Shown: positions 6,838 to 12,113 of the stretch, piece by piece
Layout of the letters: each line of letters begins with the position of its first letter
Position numbering within the stretch: position 1 is the first letter of the stretch
Assembly (NCBI GenBank): GCA_015067125.1
Contig: SVNB01000053.1
Coordinates: 1 to 12,113, forward strand
Source of the DNA: Oscillospiraceae bacterium
Lineage (GTDB): Bacteria > Bacillota > Clostridia > Oscillospirales > Ruminococcaceae
DNA length: 12,113 nucleotides
Reading direction: 5' to 3'
The notes under the pieces: generated by a model
Database searches by the model: none
Seen by the model: only the letters and a program-made list of their open reading frames with translations
What the model was told of the DNA's origin: nothing
Position numbers and translations under genes: made by a program

Positions 6838-8871
6838 ATGACAGAAATTCTTGCTCCCGTTGGCGGAAAAGAACAGCTGATTGCCGCTGTGCGTTCCGGC
6901 GCGGACGCAGTTTATTTTGGCGCAAAAAATTTTAACGCAAGAAGAAACGCCTCTAACTTTGATGATTTTGAACTTTCCGATGCGGTTTCTTATTGCCACG
7001 CAAGGGGCGTAAAAGTTCATATTGTGCTTAACACCCTTGTTATGGATTCCGAATTTCCTGCCCTTATTGAAGAAATAAAAAACGTCGCAAAATCCGGTGC
7101 GGATGCGGTTATTGTGCAGGATCTTGCCGTTATGCGGCTTGTAAAAGAAATCTGCCCGGAACTTGAGCTTCACGCTTCCACCCAGATGACCGTGCATAAC
7201 CTTGCCGGTGCAAAAGAAGCGCAAAAGCTTGGTTTTAAAAGAGTTGTTCTTTCGCGCGAACTTTCTTACGAAGAAATAAAGTATATTGCCGCAAATACCG
7301 ATATTGAACTGGAAGTATTTGTTCACGGTGCGCTTTGCATGTGTATGTCCGGCTGCTGCTATCTTTCTTCTGTTCTTGGCGGAAGAAGCGGCAACCGCGG
7401 ACTTTGCGCCCAGCCCTGCAGATTGGATTTTCGCTTTGGCGAAAAGGATCACGCGCTTTCTTTAAAAGATATGTCCCACGTTGAACACATCAGAAAGCTT
7501 GCAGAAGCCGGCGTATGCTCTTTTAAAATCGAAGGAAGAATGAAGCGTCCGGAATACGTTGCCGCCGCTGTGACCGCCTGTAAGGCCGCTCTTGCCGGCG
7601 AAAAGCCGGATATTGAATCACTGCGCGCGGTTTTTTCTCGCCAGGGTTTTACCGACGGTTATTTTACCGGAAAACGCACCCCGGAAATGTTTGGTTTTCG
7701 CAGCCACGATGACGTTACGGCTGCGGATAAAGTTCTTAAAAATCTTGCCAATCTTTATAAAGACGAACCTAAAAAAATCCCCGTAAGGATGAACCTTTTT
7801 ATCTCCGAAAGCGAAAAATCCGTTCTTGTGGCAACTGACGGAGAAAATTATGCTTCTGTCACCGGTTCCGTCTGCGAAAAAGCTTTGCGCACCCCTACGG
7901 ATAAAGCGCTTGCAGAGCGTTATCTTTCCAAAACCGGCGGAACGCCTTTTTATCTTGAAGAACTGGATTTTACCGCCGACGGCGAACCCGTAATCGCCGC
8001 AGGCGAACTTAACGAAATGCGCCGCAGCGTTCTTTCCCAGCTTCTTAAAATCCGCGAAGAAACCGTACCGCACAAAATAAACGATATAGAAATCGAAAAA
8101 ACAGAAAAACAGCCCGCAAAAGAAATAACTTTGCGTGTTCGCGCAGAGCGTTTTGAACAGCTTTCTTTTGCAAAAGATGCGGAAGCCGTTATTCTTCCCA
8201 TTGCGGAAATTGAAAACCACCCGGAAGTCATCCGGCTTTTTGGCAATAGGCTTTTTGCGGAACTTCCGGCGCTGGTTTTTCCCGGTGACGAAGAAGAAAT
8301 CAAAAGCCGCCTTACGGCTTTAAAAAACGCCGGTGTTTGCCATGCTCTTTGCGAAAACATCTGCGCCCTTCGCCTTGCAAAAGATGCCGGAATGGCCGTT
8401 CACGGCGGCCACGGACTGAATATTATCAACAGCATCGCCCTGGAAGAGTATAAGCAGCTTGGCCTTTCCGATGCCACCCTTTCTTTCGAGCTTTCCGCTT
8501 CCAAAATGCGGTGGCTTGACGGAAATATCCGCCGTGGAATTCTTGGATACGGCTATCTTCCCCTTATGCGTATGCGGGCCTGTCCTTTAAAAGGTCCCGC
8601 CGGCTGCAAAAACTGCCCCGGAAACGGAAAGATTAAGGACCGCCTTGGCAAGGAATTCACCTATCTTTGCTTTGAAAAGAAATTCGGCACCCTTTTAAAC
8701 GGCGTTCCGCTTTATATTGCAGATAAAGATGTTTCTGGAATCGATTTTATGACCCTTTGGTTCACCACCGAATCTCCGGAAAACTGCGAAAAAATCTATA
8801 ATATGTTTAAAAATAAAGTTCCCGCAGATTTTGAAAAAACGAACGGACTTTATTTCAGAGAATTGCTTTGA
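6838..8871 (+). CDS. U32 peptidase-family protein, likely RNA hydroxylation enzyme (RlhA/TrhP type)
   Basis: A 677-residue cytoplasmic protein of family U32. Characterised relatives RlhA (23S rRNA cytidine hydroxylation) and TrhP (5-hydroxyuridine in tRNA) use prephenate-derived chemistry and Fe-S-type cysteines, and proteolysis is doubtful for the family. The start ATG has AAGGAGG 10 bases upstream. The N-terminal barrel (about 1-270) opens with ILAPVGG and carries the U32 signature around EVFVHGALC with SGCCYLSS (158-178). Cysteines C167, C174, C190 and C227 have the spacing expected for a cluster site, with GLCAQPCR and CSFKIEGRMKRPEY also typical. A middle region (about 285-415) resembles the DUF3656 insert. 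The C-terminal part (about 425-677) looks like a diverged second barrel half and has a separate Cys set (C582, C590, C593, C611). Whether it modifies rRNA or tRNA is not resolvable here. First gene of an operon. Confidence 0.9.
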   Translation: MTEILAPVGGKEQLIAAVRSGADAVYFGAKNFNARRNASNFDDFELSDAVSYCHARGVKVHIVLNTLVMDSEFPALIEEIKNVAKSGADAVIVQDLAVMRLVKEICPELELHASTQMTVHNLAGAKEAQKLGFKRVVLSRELSYEEIKYIAANTDIELEVFVHGALCMCMSGCCYLSSVLGGRSGNRGLCAQPCRLDFRFGEKDHALSLKDMSHVEHIRKLAEAGVCSFKIEGRMKRPEYVAAAVTACKAALAGEKPDIESLRAVFSRQGFTDGYFTGKRTPEMFGFRSHDDVTAADKVLKNLANLYKDEPKKIPVRMNLFISESEKSVLVATDGENYASVTGSVCEKALRTPTDKALAERYLSKTGGTPFYLEELDFTADGEPVIAAGELNEMRRSVLSQLLKIREETVPHKINDIEIEKTEKQPAKEITLRVRAERFEQLSFAKDAEAVILPIAEIENHPEVIRLFGNRLFAELPALVFPGDEEEIKSRLTALKNAGVCHALCENICALRLAKDAGMAVHGGHGLNIINSIALEEYKQLGLSDATLSFELSASKMRWLDGNIRRGILGYGYLPLMRMRACPLKGPAGCKNCPGNGKIKDRLGKEFTYLCFEKKFGTLLNGVPLYIADKDVSGIDFMTLWFTTESPENCEKIYNMFKNKVPADFEKTNGLYFRELL

Positions 8872-8880
8872 GGTGAAAAA

Positions 8881-9432
8881 ATGAAACTTCTTTTTCTGTT
8901 CGGAGATTCCGCAGTCGGCAAAATGACTGTTGGTCAGGAACTTTGCAAAATTACTGACCTTCGGCTTTTTCATAATCATATGACCATCGAACCGGTTATA
9001 GATATTTTCGGATACTTTTCCGGCAAAACCATCGAAAAACTCCGCAAAGTTATTTTTGAAGACTTTGCGGCTTCCGACAATTACGGAATGATTTTTACTT
9101 TTATGTGGGCCTTTGATGAACCTTCCGACTGGAAATCAGGCGAAAAAATAAGAAAGATTTTTGAACCTTACGGAACCGAGTTTTATTATGCCGAATTGGT
9201 CGCACCTCTTGAAATCAGACTTGAACGCAATAAAACTCCGAACCGACTTGAAAACAAGCCTTCGAAGCGGAATCTTGAAACTTCCGAACAAAGGCTTATC
9301 CATGATGACGAAAAGCACCGTTTTGTAAGCTTTGAAGGCGAAATTCCTTTTGAAAATTATATTAAAATAGATAACGCCAATCTTTCCGCTGCCGAAACCG
9401 CAAGAATTATAAAAGAGCGTTTTTCGCTTTGA
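8881..9432 (+). CDS. Small P-loop kinase-like NTPase
   Basis: A 183-residue P-loop protein related to the shikimate/adenylate-kinase and chloramphenicol-phosphotransferase-like group often annotated as AAA family ATPase. The Walker A loop is GDSAVGKMT (residues 8-16). The residue after Lys14 is Met, with Thr16 one further, as in the GKxT loops of adenylate kinases. The motif LFHNHMTIEPV (29-39) is characteristic of this subfamily and may bind substrate. IFTFMWAF (71-78) fits a core strand. The Arg/Lys-rich segment 113-131 (RLERNKTPNRLENKPSKRN) looks like a lid. The phosphate acceptor is unknown. The ribosome site GAGGTG overlaps the U32 stop codon and the start is 9 bases after that stop, so translation is probably coupled. 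No signal peptide, cytoplasmic. Confidence 0.82.
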   Translation: MKLLFLFGDSAVGKMTVGQELCKITDLRLFHNHMTIEPVIDIFGYFSGKTIEKLRKVIFEDFAASDNYGMIFTFMWAFDEPSDWKSGEKIRKIFEPYGTEFYYAELVAPLEIRLERNKTPNRLENKPSKRNLETSEQRLIHDDEKHRFVSFEGEIPFENYIKIDNANLSAAETARIIKERFSL

Positions 9433-9448
9433 AAGGAGGATTTTTATT

Positions 9449-9742
9449 ATGGAAGTTATTTTTGCCACAAGTATTTTTTACATTGGATACGGAATTATGG
9501 GACTTTTCGGAAAAATGAATATTGCGGAAAAGTACAAAGGTCACGAATGGACAAAATCCTATATGAAAGAGCTTGGAATTGCCGATATTCTTCTTGGCGT
9601 TCCGTGGCTTATTCTTTATTTTGCCTGTACGCAATACGACCCCGGGTTTGTAAAAACGTTTCTGTTTATAATAATTCTTGCTCTTCCGGCGTTTTTTCTC
9701 ACCATTCGTATAGAAAGAAAATACGAAAAATTGTTAAAATAA
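9449..9742 (+). CDS. Small three-helix membrane protein, function unknown
   Basis: A 97-residue protein that I cannot place in a named family. Hydrophobic segments at residues about 3-21, 43-60 and 69-86 suggest three membrane helices, with a conserved-looking polar loop NIAEKYKGHEWTKSYMKELG (24-43) between the first two and a basic C-terminal tail (RIERKYEKLLK). The start ATG 9449 has AAAGGAGG (9432-9439) nine bases upstream, beginning on the last base of the kinase-like gene's stop. Last gene of the plus-strand operon, followed by a strong terminator. The operon link to the U32 and kinase-like genes is positional only. Confidence 0.75.
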   Translation: MEVIFATSIFYIGYGIMGLFGKMNIAEKYKGHEWTKSYMKELGIADILLGVPWLILYFACTQYDPGFVKTFLFIIILALPAFFLTIRIERKYEKLLK

Positions 9743-9759
9743 GAATAAAGCCTTTTTAC

Positions 9760-9803
9760 AACAAAACAGCGGAAGTTTTCTTCCGCTGTTTTGTTATTTT
9801 TTT
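9760..9803. terminator. Bidirectional intrinsic terminator
   Basis: A 16-bp perfect stem (9760-9775 with 9780-9795, core ACAGCGGAAG/CTTCCGCTGT) with a TTTT loop, followed on plus by ATTTTTTT. It ends the U32 operon strongly. On minus it overlaps the methyltransferase stop codon (9794-9796), and its tract there (TTGTAAAAAG after the stem) is poor, so it is weaker in that direction. Confidence 0.88.
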
Positions 9804-10582
9804 CTGAAAACATCAAGGGTATGATTTGAATAGCCAAACATATCCTGCCTTTCACAGGTGGCAAGATGATACTTTACAAAAAGCTCATAGGTTTCATCGT
9901 CCATTTCATCAAGAACATCGCGAATATGGTTGGCGTAACCGTCCGTTGCAAGAAAATGAAGCCTTTCCGTATTGAAATTTTTCATAAGAGCATCTATATC
10001 TTCTTTTCTGTGGAGTTCAAAAATATCCCAAGGTCCGGAAAAAGTTTCAAAAGTTTCGGCATTAATCATACATTTTTCAATAATCTCTTTTATCTTTCCT
10101 CGTTTGAATCCATACATAAGAACAGCCGCATCACCCATACAGTATGCCGCAAAAATGATTCCGCCCTTTTTCGTGACGCGAATCGCTTCGGAAAGGGCTT
10201 TTATTTTCTCTTCTTCGGTAAAAAGATGATACATCGGCCCAAGAAGAAGCGTTATATCATAAGTATCACTTTCATATTCCGATAAATCGATCGCATTCCC
10301 CCGCCTTATCGTTATTTTTTCCTCTTTTGCAGTGTTTGATTTAAATATTTCAATATTGTGTTCCAAAAGTTCAACTGCATCAACTTCAAATCCCATTCGT
10401 GCAAAAGTATGGCTGTATCTTCCTGTTCCTGCGCCGATTTCGATTATTTTGTCACCGGGTTTAAGATGTTTTTCTATATATTTCATGGTTGTAACGAACT
10501 CAATATGGCCATATCTGGTATCAAGGCGGCTGTTTTCGTCAATGGTTTCATAAAATTTTTCAAGATATTTTTCCGCTTCCAT
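9794..10582 (-). CDS. Class I SAM-dependent methyltransferase
   Basis: A 262-residue Rossmann-fold methyltransferase that transfers the methyl group of S-adenosylmethionine to an unidentified substrate. Motif I is IIEIGAGTGRYS (46-57), the acidic residue ending strand 2 is Glu71 (DAVELLEHN), motif II region is GNAIDL (95-100), and LLLGPMYHL (112-120) ends strand 4, followed by the GGIIFAAYC strand. This fits Methyltransf_25/11-like proteins of Firmicutes that are usually uncharacterised. The start ATG 10582 has AAAGGAG (10589-10595) six bases upstream. There is no room for a promoter between it and the terminator at 10602-10638, so expression should depend on readthrough from the upstream leader. 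Substrate could be a small molecule, rRNA or a toxic compound; the sequence does not decide. Confidence 0.9.
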   Translation of the reverse strand: MEAEKYLEKFYETIDENSRLDTRYGHIEFVTTMKYIEKHLKPGDKIIEIGAGTGRYSHTFARMGFEVDAVELLEHNIEIFKSNTAKEEKITIRRGNAIDLSEYESDTYDITLLLGPMYHLFTEEEKIKALSEAIRVTKKGGIIFAAYCMGDAAVLMYGFKRGKIKEIIEKCMINAETFETFSGPWDIFELHRKEDIDALMKNFNTERLHFLATDGYANHIRDVLDEMDDETYELFVKYHLATCERQDMFGYSNHTLDVFRKK

Positions 10583-10601
10583 AAAATTCTCCTTTGAAAT
10601 T

Positions 10602-10638
10602 TAAAATAAAAAACAGGCCATGCTAAAACACGGCCTGC
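10602..10638 (-). terminator. Leader terminator directly upstream of the methyltransferase
   Basis: As minus-strand RNA, CAGGCC (10637-10632) pairs with GGCCUG (10619-10614). The stem continues inward through G-U, U-A, G-C and U-G pairs to a UUUA loop, about 10 bp, then UUUUUUUAUUUU. The T-tract ends about 7 bases before the methyltransferase ribosome binding site. Confidence 0.8.
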
Positions 10639-10664
10639 ATTTGCATTTATCCTTATGCGAAAAG

Positions 10665-10766
10665 CTATTTTCCGCAATTTGGGTATTGCAATGCAAGCCC
10701 CAAAACTGGGCACCAGTTTGCGGGACAAAAGGAAAATATATTAATCTGTCTTTCCTGTAAATACAT
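10665..10766 (-). CDS. Possible 33-residue leader peptide within the leader RNA
   Basis: ATG (10766-10764) lies 7 bases after GGAGG and opens a 33-codon frame ending in TAG (10667-10665), 27 bases before the terminator stem. The peptide starts MYLQERQINIFSF and has three cysteines (C14, C19, C31), with CPANWC and a final CGK. Codons such as TTA, TTG, GGG, CAA and ATA are used more than in the neighbouring genes, which argues against a conserved protein. The frame lies over P2, P3 and the 3' strand of P1, and its ribosome site lies in the 5' strand of P1, so translation and the RNA fold would exclude each other. It may be a genuine attenuator peptide or chance. A second ATG (10771-10769) is too close to the ribosome site. 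Confidence 0.35.
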   Translation of the reverse strand: MYLQERQINIFSFCPANWCPVLGLALQYPNCGK

Positions 10767-10792
10767 TGCATTACCTCCCTGCGGTTTTCTTA

Positions 10793-10821
10793 ACTATAAT
10801 ATTTTTATTTTCAGATGTCAA
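10793..10821 (-). promoter_or_regulatory. Strong promoter of the leader RNA / methyltransferase unit
   Basis: Minus strand: -35 TTGACA (10816-10821, perfect), 17-base spacer, -10 TATAGT (10793-10798). The -35 lies inside the last codons of the FAD-dehydrogenase gene. The predicted start (about 10787) places the first P1 strand almost at the RNA 5' end, as is common in riboswitches. Confidence 0.8.
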
Positions 10822-12113
10822 GCAACTTTTCAAGCACTTTTTCCGCACAGCGGATTCCGTCCGCAGCCGCGGACATGATTCCGCCTGCATAGCCTGCGCC
10901 TTCCGCGCAGGGGTAAAGTCCATCTATGCCAACAGCTTCCAGCGTTTCGGCATTTCTGACTATGCGCACAGGCGAGCTTGTGCGGGTTTCCGGTCCGGTG
11001 AGCACCGCCTGTGGGTCTGCGAACCCGTGCAGCTTTTTATCCATGGCAAGAAGTCCCGTTTTGAGCACGGAAGTGATTTCTTCCGGGAAAAGTTCCGCAA
11101 GGTTTTTATCTTCCACGCCCCTTGCATAGGTGGGTTCAACTTTTCCAAAGCGGGAAGTTCCGCCGTTAAGGAATGCACCCACCGTCTGAGCAGGAGCTTT
11201 TCTTCCGCCCATTTCAAAAGCCTTTTTCTCTATATTATGCTGAAATTCCATAGCCTTAAACGGGTCGCCGCCAAAATCTTCTGCGGAAACGGAACACACC
11301 AAAGCGGAGTTTGCGTTTTTGCCGTCCCTTGCAAAGCAGCTCATTCCGTTGGTAACTATGGCTTCTTCCCTATCTGCAGAGGGTACAACATAACCGCCGG
11401 GGCACATGCAAAAAGTATATGCACATCTTTCGCCAACGTGATGGGAAAGCTGATATTCCGCCGCCCAAAGAGCGGGATTTTCCGCAAAATCCCCATACTG
11501 TGTGCGGTTTATATCGCTTTGCAGGTGCTCGATACGCAGACCGACGGAAAAAGGTTTTGCTTCCATAAGCACGCCTTTTTCTTTGAGCATCGCAAAGGTA
11601 TCTCTTGCGCTGTGGCCTGCGGCAATAATCACGTTTTCTGCGGAAAAAGCCGTACCTTCCGCAGAAACAGAAACTATTCTGCCGTTTTTTATGCCTATAT
11701 CGTCAATTTTTGAAAGAAAATGGATTTCTCCGCCAAGAGAGATTATTTCTTCGCGGATATTTTTTACCACTTTGCGCAGCATATCTGTTCCGATATGGGG
11801 TTTTGCTTTGGAAAGGATTTCTTTTGGTGCTCCGTGTTTTTCAAATTCCGCAATAATAAAATCGCATCTGGGATCGTTTATCCTTGTGGTAAGCTTGCCG
11901 TCGCTGAAAGTTCCTGCGCCGCCTTCGCCAAACTGAACATTTGCTTTTTCGTTGAGCACGCCGCCCTGCCAGTAATTTTCCACCGCAGCGGTGCGTTCTT
12001 CCACTTTTGCTCCTCTTTCAAAAATAACCGGGCAGGCGCCTGCTCTGGCAAGGTAAAGTCCGGCAAACATTCCTGCCGGGCCAAAACCTATTATTACCGG
12101 GCGAACGGACGGA
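10811..12113 (-). CDS. FAD-dependent dehydrogenase of the COG2509 type, N-terminus outside window (partial)
   Basis: 433 residues are visible and the frame remains open to the right edge, so the ATG at 12070 is internal. Upstream codons give PVIIGFGPAGMFAGLYLARAG, the GxGxxG dinucleotide-binding fingerprint for FAD. Diagnostic stretches follow: VENYWQGGVLNEKANVQFGE and GGAGTFSDGKLTTRIND, then GHSARDTFAMLKEKG and PFSVGLRIEHLQSDINRTQYG, and the C-terminal GLYPCAEGAGYAGGIMSAAADGIRCAE, in which the second flavin-contact glycines lie. These match the uncharacterised FAD-dependent dehydrogenase group COG2509, whose substrate is unknown. Probably cytoplasmic, since no membrane segment is seen. The gene ends 24 bases before the predicted start of the leader RNA and has no terminator of its own, so its transcripts may run into the leader terminator. 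Confidence 0.9.
   Translation of the reverse strand, partial: PSVRPVIIGFGPAGMFAGLYLARAGACPVIFERGAKVEERTAAVENYWQGGVLNEKANVQFGEGGAGTFSDGKLTTRINDPRCDFIIAEFEKHGAPKEILSKAKPHIGTDMLRKVVKNIREEIISLGGEIHFLSKIDDIGIKNGRIVSVSAEGTAFSAENVIIAAGHSARDTFAMLKEKGVLMEAKPFSVGLRIEHLQSDINRTQYGDFAENPALWAAEYQLSHHVGERCAYTFCMCPGGYVVPSADREEAIVTNGMSCFARDGKNANSALVCSVSAEDFGGDPFKAMEFQHNIEKKAFEMGGRKAPAQTVGAFLNGGTSRFGKVEPTYARGVEDKNLAELFPEEITSVLKTGLLAMDKKLHGFADPQAVLTGPETRTSSPVRIVRNAETLEAVGIDGLYPCAEGAGYAGGIMSAAADGIRCAEKVLEKLLDI

Larger units (their letters stand above)
10601..10787 (-). promoter_or_regulatory. Structured leader RNA with alternative terminator/antiterminator folds (putative riboswitch or attenuator)
   Basis: Read as minus-strand RNA from the predicted start near 10787. 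P1 pairs CCGCA (10784-10780) with UGCGG (10676-10672), GGUA (10775-10772) with UACC (10685-10682), and UGCAAUG (10770-10764) with CAUUGCA (10693-10687). P2 pairs AGGAAA (10756-10751) with UUUCCU (10735-10730). P3 pairs GUCCC (10726-10722) with GGGGC (10701-10697) and AAACUGG (10719-10713) with CCAGUUU (10709-10703), loop UGC. This is a three-way junction. A terminator follows, just before the methyltransferase ribosome site. GGCUUGCAUUGC (10699-10688) can alternatively pair with GCAAAUGCAGGCC (10644-10632) as 12 pairs with one bulged A. That helix would break P1, P3 and the terminator together. I do not recognise the consensus of any known riboswitch. Pairings were found by eye, not computed. 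Confidence 0.6.

Noticed and set aside
6790..8220. Minus-strand frames of 200-220 codons opposite the U32 gene
   Set aside because: They mirror the U32 codon bias, and no family motif or start signal is visible.
10601..10787. Leader RNA considered as T-box, 6S RNA, SRP RNA or SAM riboswitch
   Set aside because: The T-box AGGGTGGNACCGCG sequence, the SRP GGAA/AGCAG loop and the SAM-I core are absent. The three-way junction does not fit the single rod with central bubble of 6S RNA, although a covariance search should confirm this.
10766..11713. Long 315-codon open frame on the plus strand opposite the FAD dehydrogenase
   Set aside because: It lies antisense to clearly conserved dehydrogenase motifs, has no ribosome binding site and gives a low-complexity Cys/His/Phe-rich translation typical of a shadow frame.
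1..12113. Possible defence system, biosynthetic cluster or CRISPR array
   Set aside because: No repeats of array type, nuclease, toxin-antitoxin pair or assembly-line enzymes are visible. The lone acyl-CoA synthetase and methyltransferase do not make a cluster.

Overview
The window looks like chromosomal core and accessory DNA from an anaerobic Firmicute of the class Clostridia, possibly a gut lineage; that placement is inferred. The grounds are strong AAAGGAGG-type ribosome binding sites, tight operons, many U-tailed intrinsic terminators, a tRNA gene with an encoded CCA end, lipoproteins with clostridial-style LCSC lipoboxes, and a manganese catalase. I see no phage genes, insertion sequences, CRISPR array or integration site.

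Layout. Bases 2-1393 (+) are the 3' part of an AMP-forming acyl-CoA synthetase that starts before the window. It converges through a terminator on a minus-strand block of envelope genes. In the order they are transcribed, that block holds a MmcQ/YjbR-family gene (5337-5714), two lipoproteins sharing an N-terminal module (4470-5309 and 3186-4454), a terminator, then a membrane protein with its own promoter (2289-3029) and a lipoprotein built from a tandem domain repeat (1438-2202). Upstream of this block, also on minus, are a manganese catalase (5803-6471) and tRNA-Ser(GGA) (6566-6657), each with its own terminator. A divergent promoter region (6658-6837) then drives a plus-strand operon: a U32 peptidase-family protein of the RlhA/TrhP type (RNA hydroxylation), a small P-loop kinase-like protein and a 97-residue membrane protein. 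A bidirectional terminator separates it from a minus-strand class I methyltransferase (9794-10582). A COG2509-type FAD-dependent dehydrogenase (10811 to beyond the window end) is the last gene.

The most interesting element is the 228-base gap between the dehydrogenase and the methyltransferase. It carries a strong promoter (TTGACA-17-TATAGT) whose transcript begins with a foldable three-way junction. A strong intrinsic terminator follows, with its U-tract ending about seven bases before the methyltransferase ribosome binding site. One strand of the junction can instead form a helix of about 12 bp with the 5' arm of the terminator, so two mutually exclusive folds exist. This is the architecture of a transcription-terminating riboswitch or leader-peptide attenuator, and I do not recognise it as a known class. 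A 33-codon reading frame with a good ribosome binding site overlaps the junction, so ribosome-mediated attenuation is a rival reading.

Functional picture. The envelope block probably encodes surface-exposed lipoproteins of unknown role. The U32 operon probably acts in RNA modification. The methyltransferase appears to be conditionally expressed in response to an unknown signal.
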